From: Deroplatys truncata
Lineage: Eukaryota > Arthropoda > Insecta > Mantodea > Mantidae
Reading direction: 5' to 3'
DNA length: 64,000 nucleotides
Assembly: GCA_030765065.1 (NCBI GenBank)
Contig: CM060990.1
Location: forward strand, 668,390,118-668,454,117
The notes below the pieces were generated by a model. That model worked only from the letters and a program-made list of their open reading frames with translations. It searched no databases and was not told where the DNA came from. The translations under genes and the position numbers were made by a program. This document shows positions 1 to 10,322 of this stretch, piece after piece (within the stretch, counting starts at the first letter, position 1; the number at the start of each line of letters is the position of its first letter).

Positions 1-329
1 TACTACCTTTCCTTTTCTCTGGTTGTTTTAATTCCTTATTATTTTTTTCTTATTTCTTTCTTCTTCTCTAGAACTTTTATTGTCATTTATAATTTTTGTT
101 GTTTCTTGTGTGTAAGTTAAACTTATAAATAATTTTATGTGACTATATTATTGTAAGGGAAATTGTAATTGGGCTTATGTCTGTTATGTTCAGAACAGTA
201 AAATAAATAAAAGTGACACCGACAGCACTGGGCATATACAGTAGCTCAATTAGCGATTAAATAATTACAGAACAATCACTACAAACACTAATGTACTTCT
301 TTATTAATATATTAATTACCCTAACAGGT
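1..329. other. AT-rich stretch, no gene recognised
   Basis: AT-rich non-coding sequence with short homopolymer T runs. I see no conserved reading frame, RNA gene or repeat shared with the rest of the window. Confidence 0.6.
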
Positions 330-885
330 AAAAGGTAAAGGTGAGTATCACGGAGTGGCCCTCAGAACCGGGGCAGAGCACCACAAGTAGGCCAGTCGGC
401 CCTTTCTGCTTCCAACGTGACCCCTGAGAGGGAAGGATGAGGGGAGAGACCAGATCCGGATGACGACTGGCGCAAGCATAGACGGGGTCGCTAACGTTTC
501 CAGATAGAACGCCGCACGGTCCCTGCCCACAAGCTACCAACCTCCAGGGTCCCCCGGAGCGGAGCCCCACGCTGATAGAGAGACCTAAATGAGTGGTACC
601 GCAGCGACGCCAGAGAAGAAACCTTTACAGAGCGCAAGCCACCGCCCAGCCGCAACACGCCGAATACCGTCGCCTCTGAAAAAGATGACAAGGAAAATGA
701 TGGGTACAGGAAATCAGAGGAAGGTGAGTGGTGATAGAAGATGAACCACCCAAGCATTCGCCTGGCAACCCGGGGAAACCACGAAAAGCCATGGGCCAGA
801 GTGGACGGTTGCCGGGGATCGATTCCGAAACCTCCCGAATGCGGACCGCAGAAGAAACCGCCTGAGCTACCCCGCTCGCTTTCCC
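330..885 (-). repeat. Long tRNA-derived SINE, copy 1 of family F
   Basis: On the minus strand the element begins near 885 with a tRNA-like head: an A-box-like GTAGCTCAGGCGG and a B-box-like GGAATCGATCCCCGG. A body with ATTCGGGAGG and GTTTCCCCGGG follows. The body is much more GC-rich than its surroundings. The same roughly 560-bp unit recurs at 24619-25187 with most of its length aligned, so this is a dispersed RNA polymerase III-type retroposon and not a gene. Weak open frames on both strands here follow from the high GC content. No clear target-site duplication is visible for this copy, and its right edge abuts a truncated D repeat. Confidence 0.75.
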
Positions 886-1240
886 CAAAAATTCGATATA
901 GAAATTTCAGCAAAAATACAGGGTTTGGGCACCCATGAATTCAAATAAATCATTTTCAGAATGACGTCTGTGTGTTTGTGTGTGCTTTGAGCAGTGTAAC
1001 TCCAACGAAAACTTGGATAAATACCAAAGGTATAAGTAATTATCTTCCAAGGATGTGACGCCAAGATTTTCTAGAAAATCTTCACAACCCAAACTACACT
1101 TTGTATGAAAATATTTTTATGAATTTTTGATTGTTTTAAAAGCCTTTAACGACTTTGATTAAAACAGTATAGGTAAAGATATTTATGGGAAGGTTCTCTT
1201 CATTCGGATGGAATTTTGTATAAATGTTAAACACAGACAA
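886..1240 (+). repeat. Repeat D, truncated copy (D1)
   Basis: Begins at the internal D motif CCAAAAATTCGATA and continues through GATAAATACCAAA, the CCCAAACTAC block and the TTTGATTAAAA block in the same order as the longer D copies at 41612 and 59810. The D 5' end is missing, cut at the SINE junction, and the 3' half is absent. Function unknown. Confidence 0.7.
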
Positions 1241-1314
1241 TAACTTTAATCTCTTTAAAACAGAAGTTCAAATATCGTTTTTCCCGATATCAGTCATCTT
1301 CAAGATATCCATTG

Positions 1315-2239
1315 TGAGGCAGTATTTTAACGCTTAAATAATTTCAGTCTATTATATAATATATAAATTCAATAACAGCCCGCCTTAAAGCAATATGCGT
1401 ATGTAACAATATATAAAAAGTATATATAACAGTCATTGCATATGCTTATATTATTGTATACATGTTCAATAATGTTATATTAATGTATTACGTAATTTAA
1501 TAATGTAGGAGTTGTGAGAAATAGGTCAAAAGTTGCTAACAATAAGGTAACCTTGAGGCAATAATGAGTTTGAGAGTTTAAAAAATGTTACTTGTGATTC
1601 TTGGAAGCAATAATGTAATTTTAGTGACAGTTTATAAAACACCCAATCAACAACCAGAAAAAAGTTTAGTTAAATAAAGGTATTCTATTGGATTAGTAAT
1701 AGACAATCAGAGACTTGAAACACAGAAATTTACAAGTTTAGGTGGTTGAAATCAATTCAGTTGGTTGCAGACAGCGTTACTAACCAGACGCAAAAAGTGT
1801 CCTCAAGAATTTTAATACAAATTCGTGTGAGACGAAAATAGTTTACGTGTTAAAAAGTGCAAGTAATTAATTAAAGAATCTCACAGCTCGCTATATCAGT
1901 GAAGTGTTATTTAAATCGTATCAAGTATTAATAAAAGGAGTGAAGTAAAATTACAATCTGTGTAATCCTACATTCTTAGTCGTACCACAACCCTGCTAAG
2001 ACATCCATGTCTCTAACAATAATCCTGACGCAGCCGAGTCAAACACAAATATATAATATTTAAATAAACAGTCAAATTACAAAGTTAATTTTTTTTTAAA
2101 CTTGGGGCGAAGGCTACCGGAAACTGTTTAACATAGTGCGGTTGCAACTACTACAAGTTCGGTTCCCCAACAGTTGAAATATAATACAACTCCTACAACA
2201 AAATAACGTAACAAACCAACTTCAAGAGAAAGTACTTGA
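1315..2239 (+). mobile_element. LTR of retrotransposon family A (copy A1)
   Basis: Starts TGAGGCAGTATTTTAAC and ends just before a primer-binding-like site, matching eight other copies in the window. It shows the family landmarks: the TTACGTAATTTAATAATGTAGGAG block, CCAAT-box-like sequences (CCAATCAACAACCAG), an AATAAAAGGAGTGAAG block that could act as a polyadenylation signal, GACGCAGCCGAG, and one copy of the GGGGCGAAGGCTACCGG module. The last part carries an extra segment of about 35 bp compared with copies A5 and A7. No gag or pol frame follows. The canonical TG start and the downstream tRNA-Lys-like site make it an LTR and not a DNA transposon. Confidence 0.8.
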
Positions 2240-2242
2240 AAT

Positions 2243-2264
2243 TGACGTCCAAAGCGTGATGCAA
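2243..2264 (+). promoter_or_regulatory. Degenerate tRNA-Lys primer-binding site and leader after LTR A1
   Basis: TGACGTCCAAAGCGTGATGC sits three bases (AAT) after the LTR end. It aligns with the cleaner TGGCGCCCATACGTGGGGC after copy A7 and is followed by the shared leader CAAATAACGTAAAG. This is where reverse transcription would have been primed. Several substitutions suggest it is no longer functional. Confidence 0.6.
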
Positions 2265-2559
2265 ATAACGTAAAGATACAACAATATAACAAGTTCAATT
2301 GTTATTGGCTTGAATCTTTCACTACTTCGTCTTAGTTTGAGGCGCTGTTACTATTCAGGTATTTTTTGCAATTTCATTTAAGGGGTATGGAATTTCAAGG
2401 CCAGCATTTAGCGACCAGCTTATAAACATCTGGCTGTCTATTGGTTTCCTATGTCCCCCTTGCACTTACAGCTAAACGTAATGAAACTGTTTATCTTGAA
2501 TAACATGACGTCAATAGAAAAAACAAGCCCTCGTAGGAATACGTGTAAAAATGTGATGT
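2265..2559. other. No gene recognised
   Basis: Possibly residual retrotransposon leader for the first few tens of bases, then unassigned sequence. No coding signal seen. Confidence 0.4.
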
Positions 2560-3028
2560 GATGCATTCACACGACTTTCTCTACCCTCTATCGTTTATTA
2601 GTGAGTATATAAACTATTTTTACTAAAGCTTACTGTTATATCTACTACATTTTAATCCAAATAAACCTTTAAACAACTGAATGTTAAACGTACTTTAAAG
2701 AATGGCCAAGAACCATTTCGAACTATTAATAACAGATATCTCAGAAATGGCTTATGCCACACAAAACTTATTGGAAATACATTGTGTGTTTTAAAGAGAT
2801 CTACATTTTTTGTATAGTAGTTTTTGTCTATTGATTAACGTTTATCAGTTATACAAGATTATAAAAAAGTTCCTTCGGAATGAATACTACGAGGCTATTC
2901 CCAAAAAGTTGAAGATATGCATTTTATTTGTCAGTAAGTATGTTAATATTTTTATCAATAATTTTAATGAAAATTATTGGAGCCAATTTGAGAAAATAAA
3001 AAGGTTTGTAGCAAGGTAAATTTCTTAA

Positions 3029-3318
3029 ATCGAGTTTTATTTATGGACGCTCTTTAACTACCATGGTCCTTAGCGTCCCATTCTATATTGGGCGTGAAAC
3101 ACCGATAATTTTGCTCAGAGGCCTCTTTATCAGACTTGAGGTTCTTTTACGTGCCGTAAATCTACAAAACGGGACCACCGGCTTTACTTCTCTTCCGAAG
3201 GAAGCCATGCTTAGGATTTTTACGCTCGAAAAAAACCATCGCCCTTCGCCGGGTTTGAACCCGTGACCTTGGGAACTAGAGGCTAGCACGGTACCACTAG
3301 TCCACGGAGGACGAGCGT
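3029..3318 (-). repeat. tRNA-derived SINE, family I, copy 1
   Basis: Read on the minus strand, a tRNA-like head (TGGACTAGTGGTACCG as A box, GGGTTCAAACCCGG as B box) is followed by GGGCGATGG, a body with TAGATTTACGGCACGTAAAA, and a tail ending GGACGC...AATAAAACTC. The second copy (6836-7125) aligns along the body, so the apparently conserved peptide in both copies (PFYIGRE..., IRLEV, AVNL) is a shadow of nucleotide conservation and not a protein. Inserted in repeat D. Confidence 0.8.
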
Positions 3319-3669
3319 AGGAAGGTGCTGAGCCTAAACAACAAGTTTGGTATTTATCCGACTTTTCCATTTTGACCTATACTGTTCACAGACATTCATA
3401 AACACAAGCACAGACATAGGGGAAAGGTACCTAATGTGAACCGCCTCTTAAATTGAACCGCCACGATATTTTCCAAACTGTTCGGCAGATGTCACCATAA
3501 TCCTTAGCAGAAGCGTGGTGTGTACAGCTATGAATGCTTGGAGTTGTTGATTTTGCATTCTGAGCTGTGGTTTAAGTTCTATGAAGTGTTGTGTGTTTTT
3601 GGTGCTTCAGAAGTAATGTTTGACTCATCTAGCTAAGCTTATACGACCAATTAGGCAAGTTTGAGATGA

Positions 3670-3671
<2 letters not shown>

Positions 3672-3704
<33 letters not shown>
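3672..3704. repeat. (AT)n microsatellite inside element J
   Basis: About 16 uninterrupted AT units. The paralogous position in the second J copy (near 55423-55432) has only a short TTTATATATTA, so the array expanded after the two copies separated. Confidence 0.9.
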
Positions 3705-3706
<2 letters not shown>

Positions 3707-3906
3707 CATGTTATGAACTGTTTCTTTAGCAACAATATTCATGCATATGTTTTTTCAAGCAGCGTCTCTCCTAGTCACATAGATGCTAATGATTCCAAAA
3801 TGGCGTGGCTCGTAAATTGAATCACTGTTTGAACCCTATATTGAACTGGTCCAATTTAGGAAACCTATTCAAGTTTTAGGGTTGTTGAACTGCGAATAGT
3901 GTATCT

Positions 3907-4653
3907 TGACGCAGCCACTCTACGTCCTCCAACCACTGAAGCAATACCTTTGCCTCACGGTTGCTGCTTTTCTCCTCCTAGTTGGTTTTTTCTTATTTTG
4001 CCACGGCTGCTCGAGCATGAGATCTTAATCACTGGGTATGCGTGAGTGTATGTACATAGAAACACGAACGCTTTCTTGGAACACTTTTATTCACCTTTAA
4101 AATAAGACTTAAGATTTGCAGATTACTTTTAAATTATTACAATATTATGTGTCTTTTCCAAGACCGAAGATTATCAATTACGGCTGAACGTTCGATCCTC
4201 TTGCAAGTTCACACCCAGAGAACATTCTTCCGCACCCCAAGAAGGCCCCAACGAGAGTGTGTCCTCACCACACGAGCGTCCCAGCGAGAATGTTCTCACC
4301 ACACGCGCGATACAACGAAAAACCTCCTTACTTCCCCTCTCTCCCCTTAAACATTTCGCACCAAAACTGAGCGCCATGAAGCTTCTAGTGACCTTCACAT
4401 CCTGGTCAGTGCAACTGCACCCATTAATTCCAAGAGAAACTGGCTTCAGAGGATTTACCCTTTATACCTGGGACTGGTCCCTAATTAGCTAAACTGTGCC
4501 TGTCTGGCCTTTCTGTCGCTTTTAACAGTCAACAATTTTCCCAATGCTTCTCCTTTTAATACATCACTGATTTTAAATACTTTATTATTTATTTTATTTC
4601 GCTATGCTTCCCAGACTATTATGATAATTATTGACTTTATAATTTCGGCTTCA
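3907..4653 (-). mobile_element. Solo LTR, family B, with 4-bp target duplication
   Basis: On the minus strand it runs from TGAAGCCGAAATTATAAAG to GGCTGCGTCA and is flanked by ATCT at 3903-3906 and 4654-4657. The second copy (29428-30143) aligns end to end and is followed by a tRNA-Lys-type primer-binding site, which fixes these boundaries as an LTR. The uninterrupted J copy reads AGTATATCTTGTGAATAAAT at the same point (55620-55640), confirming the insertion and one ATCT as target. No internal retrotransposon sequence remains, so it arose by LTR-LTR recombination. Open frames inside it on both strands are not conserved as proteins. Confidence 0.9.
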
Positions 4654-5440
4654 ATCTTGTGAATAAATATCGATATAATATGTTAGGTTAAAAAAATCAT
4701 GTTAAAAACAGTGGATGACATGAATATGAGAATGTGAATTCTCTGAAATTATGGACATGATCCAGTGTATGAGTTGTAGAATATGGCTTCGCCAAAACTG
4801 TACAAAAGTTAGTGCTAAGAAGAAAGTGTTTTATTGTGAAGACTGTGTATAATTGGACTCTTTTATATGAGAGTTAAAATTAGTAAAAACTCTATATTTG
4901 CAAAAATACCTATTCCAAAAACCAAGTGATTGTCATTACATAACAATTCAAAATGTGCAAGTAAATTGCTATTCTTATCACAATTTTGGACTCTACTTTT
5001 GTTGCTAATAGCATATTTGTTTTGCATGTGCAACAAAAGATGTATTTTGCATTAATAAAAATACTTTAAAAATTAAAAGTATGTGGTTCATTTTAAGACA
5101 CGGGTGGTTCAATTTAAGGACCACGTTCCTAATTTGAACCGATTTACACCATCTCACTTTTTAAATGTTATTTAATTGATAATTGTATTAATTTTAAATT
5201 GTGTTGAGGATATTGATAACTCAAGGATTTGTCACTTTAACGCTTGTGTTTCTGAAAATTTTGATTTGAAATTATAATTATTAATCACTATTTAGGCGTA
5301 AGTGGTTCAATATATGGACCTTTCCCTTACAGACACACACACGTGCGGATCTTTTTCTAAAAATGCTTTTTGGATTCATGGGGGTCCCAAGACATGTATT
5401 TCCGGCAAAATATCGGTATAGAATATTTTGGTAGATTGCA

Positions 5441-6339
5441 AAAACCTACCTTCTTTATCTGTTATGTATACTGAGGGGCATAAAATATGGCCCATAATGA
5501 AATGTAGATGTTTATGTTGGTACTGAAAAAATCTAGCCCCAGCCTCTACCAGCGTGACCCCCTGTATTTTTCGAGTATAATTATAGTCATTGGATTGACA
5601 GGGTACTTTACCCACCCCAAAGTGTGGCCGAACAATTTTCTTATTGCCGTTTAGTAGCAGCAACAACCTAACCTTCGTCTCCATGTCGCTGATGAAAGCT
5701 CTCATATAAGTAAATGCTGTAGCTGTCGTTCAGTTGAATCACACATGCAAATAATTCTTCAGCCCTTCCTCTAGAAGACCGAAATATTTGTTATTTGCTC
5801 AGCCGTTACTTGTGTGCCAATAGTAGCGAAGCTCTTTCATAGAGGTGGTATACGAACCATCCGTTCATTCCACATATATTATAAACATCGTTCATTGTTT
5901 GGTTTTTATGCCCCTGAATTTCTTTACAGGCCAGTCACATAGAGAATTGATACCGAGTGGGTGGAGTCAAAAGTTGGTTACCTGAAGTGCAAACCTTGCG
6001 TAAAGAAAAACACTATGACGATCTAGGGGAATTGACCACTTTTTATGCACGACAGTGTACGTGGCAGATAAAGCTAAAATAGATTCAATTTCTTTTGAAC
6101 TCTTCATAAGCTTACATTAATTTTATACTAAAAGCATATCACAGCTTAATAGGGTAATAAATGCCCCATGCAAACCATCTTTTTTGGTGAATCAAGCGCT
6201 AAAAATAGTAACTATAATATTTCCAAAAGCAACGAAATTTGGTTATATGCTTCTTTGTTATCCTTAATAATTTAGGTTTCTTGTTGCGTATGAACTGCAT
6301 TTTCGGCCTTTCAAATGCCCTTGCGTGAGGGTGGGCGTG
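5441..6339. other. No gene recognised
   Basis: Low-complexity to ordinary AT-rich sequence. An open frame of 109 codons on the minus strand (5376-5705) runs from repeat D into unique sequence and resembles nothing I know. Confidence 0.5.
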
Positions 6340-6490
6340 GTCCACTAACATGCAAGCCGGCCCTCGTAGCCGTGGTAGCTCCGGCGCTCCGCCAAGCTGA
6401 GGGTCGCGGGTTCGAGTCCCGCCATGGGCATGAGTGTTTCTGTGTGTCTATGTGTTGCGGTGATAAGCGGTAAAAACACAGTGTAAACTA
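6340..6490 (+). repeat. tRNA-like SINE head
   Basis: GTAGCCGTGGTAGCTCCGG (A-box region) and GCGGGTTCGAGTCCCGCC (an excellent B box closing a T-arm) are spaced as in a tRNA. CATGGGCATGAGTGTTTCTG then follows in place of a CCA-ready acceptor end. The acceptor stem does not close, so it is a SINE head or tRNA pseudogene and not a working tRNA. Confidence 0.65.
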
Positions 6491-6639
6491 AGTAAAACAA
6501 GGGAACGTTAAAATAAAAAGACCAATTCTGACAGGTTTGCCAATTTAATACCTATTTTCTCCAATTGAAAGCTTTCACAAAATTCAGCCTGTAGATTATT
6601 CATTGTTATAATGTGTTTAAATTTGCAGGAAATACCTAT

Positions 6640-6835
6640 AAATGCCCTCCTCTGTTGTGTGGGTGTAGCCTCACATTCAAGAGGTTCCGAGTTCGAATTT
6701 TAGTTAGGGTGGGTTATACGAATAAGACTATTTCCGGGGTTTTCCCTTATCCTGAAATTAAGAATGTCAGGCAACTTTAAGCTCTATAGACCCCGGGATC
6801 CTTTGAGCACCATTTCACCGATTTCATTCATTCGT
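6640..6835 (+). repeat. tRNA-derived SINE
   Basis: A tRNA-like start (GTGGGTGTAGCCTCAC... with GAGTTCGAATTTTAG as B box) is followed by TTTCCGGGGTTTTCCC and CTCTATAGACCCCGGGATCC, phrases typical of insect SINE bodies. Its 3' edge touches the next SINE at about 6836, so two retroposons lie head to tail. Confidence 0.55.
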
Positions 6836-7125
6836 TGTCCGATATGATCTACTCGAGGTCGGAGGTTTAAACCCGGCGGAGGGCGATAGATTTTTTTCGG
6901 GCGTAAAAATCCTTAGAATGGCTTCCTTCGGAACGGAAGTAAAGTCGGTGGTCCCGTGTCGTAGATTTACGGCACGTAAAACAACCTCAAGCCTGATAAA
7001 GATGCCTCTGACCAAAATTACCGGTCTTTCACGCCTAATATAGAATGGGGCGTTAAGGGCCACAGCAGTGAAAGAGCGTCCATAAATAAAACTCAATTTT
7101 TTATATCGCCTAATCAGTTAAAGGA
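6836..7125 (+). repeat. tRNA-derived SINE, family I, copy 2
   Basis: Aligns with the reverse complement of 3029-3318. The tRNA-like head is 5'-truncated and mutated (GGAGGTTTAAACCCGGCGG as B box), then GGGCGATAG, the TAGATTTACGGCACGTAAAA body and the GCGTCCATAAATAAAACTC tail. The reading frame across it is not a gene. Confidence 0.8.
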
Positions 7126-8349
7126 CGCTAAGCTTAACAAAATAAATACTTATAAATGACATATGCACTTTTTGGATGCAGTGGGCGATTAGTTTTACAT
7201 AATCTACTAAAAATTAGAAATATATGAGAGGGTAAGACTGAAAAATTAATATCCTTCCTGTCTGTAATGCAATTGCTTATCCCATATCAATTTGTATATA
7301 CACTACTTTTGAACAGATAAGCAACATGTTTAACCTTAAATTCTCTTAAATTTCCTGCGTGTAACATTTTAAATAATATGTTTGTATATCATTTAACATA
7401 ATTATTTTCTTGAATACTAATAAGAGTAGAAACCTGAAACATTATTTGTGTCTTTTTGGGACATGAATATTATAGGATATGAATTTAATAAAAACTTCAA
7501 CAAAAACTGTAGACTTTCGAATTTTTATCTACACGTTGCCTTAAGATGTAATAAAACATCTAATTTTGGACTTTTGAACGTGTATCGTCCCATTTAGAGA
7601 AGCGTACGTTAAGTTTTAATGTTGAATCTAAAAGTTTTCGAAGGACAAAGTGCTGAAGCTGCCCATAGATATCATTTCCCAACTCTAAGGAAAACGATGG
7701 ATAAATAAGAGGTCTCTACTGGCTCCTGGAGGTTTAGAAGAATGAATGTTGAACTTTAACATGGTTTTGATTCCTCAATGCGACGATGATATTGTCATTT
7801 TTTAGCTTTGTCGCCCATTACACGTCAGTTGGCTGTTCGGTGGGTGACAGCGCAGCTCACTCCAAGTACATTTCAGACTTTGGTCTTAAAGAAGAACTGA
7901 AGTAAAAATTCACATGTCTATTTTATTTAACATTCTAAAAGATCTTGGGCTGTGCATAATAATGTTGAAAGCCGGAACACTCTACGACTTACCGTTTAGG
8001 ATCTGCACGTTATTCTCCATACGGCCAGCCAGCATTCTTGAAGCAAATATCTCCTGTCGGAGCAACTGATCAGTCATAGCGTTAATTTCAACAGGAATGT
8101 GTAAACACCGTAGTACCTTGTATAGTCATGCTTTAAAATGCCACTTCTTTGATTTATCCACTTATTTTATTAGTTGTTTCGCTTTTCCTGAAAAAGATAA
8201 TCCAAACCGAGAGATAGGTACCGGCCTTTCATTGTCTGCTTATGAGGTTTAATTTTCTGGAGTGAGCCAATATTACAAGTTCATTTACTTCACTCACTAT
8301 TTGTGTTACAAGGTTTTGTCTCCAATCTTAAGCTTTTTTCTTATTTTTC
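7126..8349. other. No gene recognised
   Basis: AT-rich sequence of about 1.2 kb with no conserved frame, tRNA or shared repeat that I can see. Confidence 0.5.
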
Positions 8350-8676
8350 TTTTTAAACACCCGGTCTCCAGTCGATTTAGAATATTCCACGGAACTAAAT
8401 ATCAGAAATATCCCACTACTTTTCCCCCTTGGTGAAAATTATGGTCTAGAGTCTCTATCATTGATCTGACATACATGCCTAGAAACATAAATGCATTCGT
8501 TTTGGGACATAATTCAAACGCTCATTGTGATAGGATTCAATGCTTCCTTTATGATGAAAAGGATTTATATGCGCAATGTCACTTAAAAGTCTTCCATTAT
8601 TTATGATACTGCACAACTCATTGTTTACTGTGGAATTCTTACGTAGCCAGTTTGTGTTTTTAAGTTTTTTCTTCAC
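8350..8676 (-). pseudogene. Fragment of a repeat-expanded invertebrate protein family (possibly Kolobok-type transposase)
   Basis: Minus-strand codons 8676-8479 give a peptide with an LLSDI element, then HHKGSIESYHNE, then NYVPKRMHL. This fits a pattern I know from many uncharacterised insect and cnidarian proteins: HTG-x-LE-x-(Y/F)H followed by KY-x-PKR-x-HF. A frameshift near 8480 shifts to a frame reading LGM-Y-RS then TLDHNFHQG, again the expected continuation (GM-x-AR, LDHN), with a TGA stop shortly afterwards. The decay (one frameshift and at least one stop) makes it a pseudogene. My memory links the family to THAP/Kolobok DNA transposons that use TTAA targets, but I am not certain. The N-terminal part is not found upstream. 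Confidence 0.5.
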
Positions 8677-8956
8677 TCAACACAATATAAGCACATGAAT
8701 GACATTTCTCAAAACCTACCCAATTATGAACATTAGTAATGTGATTTAGAATTGATGTGAACTTTTCCTTTAGGAGTACACTGTCACTTTCATAAGTAGT
8801 TGGCCATAGATGATTATAAATAGAATGCTTCCATTAATGAAGGACCGATGATTTTGGAATCTTGTTAAACATTTTCATAAGCGATTTAGCAAGATATGGT
8901 GTATATGCGGGTATTTATTTTTCATCTAGGCTGTATTACCCATGCGTCTATCAGAA

Positions 8957-9905
8957 AAAATCTGATGTGTTATACTCACATGACTTTCTCTACTCTTGTA
9001 CAAACTATTTTTACAAAATTTTATTCTCCATCTATTTCATATTAATCGAGATAAACATTTGCAGAAACGATCATTTGACATGCAAAGAGAATTACATTTT
9101 ACACATAGTGACCAGTTCTAAAAATACCTGACTATCGCTTAAGGCGTACTATGTTCCCCTTGTTTTGTATTTGCAAGGGCAATATAGAAATACAGTAGCC
9201 TTTAAGCATCGACATATATCTTAATAGCTGGTTGCTAGTTGCAGCACCTTTCTCTTTGCCACAGATTAATACTCTTTGCATATCCACGATAAAAATGAAT
9301 AACGAATTCCCATTTGAGAAAAGAAGTATTGAAAAATTTGAGGGAATAACAAGCAATATCTCGAAAATGGAACACTCAACAAAAAAAATGTATATTACAT
9401 AAATTGTGTATTTTAACGCGATCTAAATTTTCTGTGTAGCAAAATTTTGTCTCTCTCTTGTGGTTTACCAGTTATGCAAAAGTCGTTCACAACGAAGAAT
9501 ACTTTTGGAGACATTCCCAGAAAATTCAAGATATACATTTTATTTGTAATGAAAATATCTTAAACATATGATATTTTAATCAAAATCGTTAGAGTCATTT
9601 TTGAGAAAATTAAAATTTTCGAAAAATGCTCCATGTAAAGGGTAGTCTGGGGTGGGGGATTTTCTTGAAAACCTTCGTGTCACATCTCTGGAAGATACTG
9701 AACCTAAATAACAAGTTTGGTGTTTATCCGACTGTTCGTTTCTGAGTTGTGCTGTTCGCAGACACACACACAGGCACGCACAGGGACATGTTTCCAAAAA
9801 TGCTCTTTTTTGGATTCAGGGGGTCTCAAAACATGTATATCCGGTGAAATCTCGGTATCGAATTTTTGGGTGGAATACAATACTTCCCCTAGAGTAAGTA
9901 AAAGA
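8957..9905 (-). repeat. Repeat D, nearly complete copy D3
   Basis: The minus-strand unit runs from the AAGTATTG...GGGTGGAATACAAT start (right side) to AACACATCAGATTTTTT (left side, about 8957). It is uninterrupted and serves as the reference for the order of D blocks. The start region carries a short deletion compared with the copy at 59810. Open frames at 9132-9356 and 9576-9928 recur in other D copies only as nucleotide similarity. D has near-inverted ACTTTCTCTACT motifs at its ends, but its class is unknown to me. Confidence 0.75.
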
Positions 9906-10320
9906 TTTATGGGCACGTTTTCATTCATGGAAGTCAGTGTATTTTTGCAGGCATTCTTGACATAACACGTCCCAGAATACTAGGAAAGAAAAGTTGTCTT
10001 ACAATTACAACATACCAACAGGAGTTAAATGCAATGCGAGGGTAGCGTGGCGCGATCAGCCTCATGACGTCATCCTGAGGTGCGAATTAAACATAAAAAG
10101 TGTTTCCAGAAGGGAAAGGTCGTAGAACGACGCGGTTTTCAACAATGTTCTCAGAATTGTTTATATTTTATTGTTAGAAGTATTTAAACATTTAGTTCAG
10201 GCCTCCTTTAAGGACACTTGGTGGCACTAGTATCGTCCTTCATGTTTAAGGGCAATATTAAATCAATTAAACAACTCTTTCAGCACATAAACCAATTTGT
10301 GAAATACCACTTAATTAATA
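9906..10320. other. No gene recognised
   Basis: Unassigned AT-rich sequence between repeat D3 and a fold-back element. Confidence 0.5.
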
Positions 10321-10322
10321 TA

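Larger units (their letters stand above)
3419..5327. mobile_element. TIR element J, copy 1, carrying a solo LTR
   Basis: Both ends read GGG(G)AAAGGT inward (left GGGGAAAGGTACC; right, reverse complement, AGGGAAAGGTCC) and are flanked by TA at 3417-3418 and 5328-5329. The body aligns with 55170-56304: TAATTTGAACCG-like subterminal blocks at both ends, GTGGTTCAATTTAAGGACCAC near the right side, and a central AAAACAGTGGATGAC block. No transposase frame is seen, so it is non-autonomous. TA duplication suggests Tc1/mariner-type mobilisation, but TA could also be part of the terminus. It is interrupted by LTR-B at 3907-4653. Confidence 0.75.
2560..5440 (-). repeat. Repeat D copy D2, split by a SINE and by element J
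   Basis: D sequence in reverse orientation is present in three blocks: about 2560-3028, 3319-3418 and 5328-5440. Block 1 ends in AAAATAAAAAGGTTTG. Block 2 resumes with CTAAACAACAAGTTTGGTATTTATCCGAC. Block 3 resumes with CAGACACACAC followed by the AAAATGCTTTTTGGATTCA motif. The three blocks are in the order found uninterrupted in copy D3 (8957-9905). The intervening pieces are a SINE (3029-3318) and element J (3419-5327). D is therefore the oldest layer here. Confidence 0.75.

Noticed and set aside
1315..2264. Family A as a DNA transposon or Helitron
   Set aside because: No terminal inverted repeats. The TG...CA ends, 4-5-bp duplications and tRNA-Lys-type primer sites three bases downstream identify LTRs.
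4147..4492. Open frames on both strands around 4147-4492
   Set aside because: Inside the solo LTR-B. The second LTR copy lacks comparable frames.
6351..6433. Functional tRNA gene
   Set aside because: Good A and B boxes, but no pairing acceptor stem and a long SINE-like extension.
3063..7096. Two similar peptides at 3063-3266 and 6824-7096 that looked like a conserved protein
   Set aside because: Both lie inside the body of SINE family I. The similarity is at nucleotide level, with a tRNA-like head and non-coding tail.
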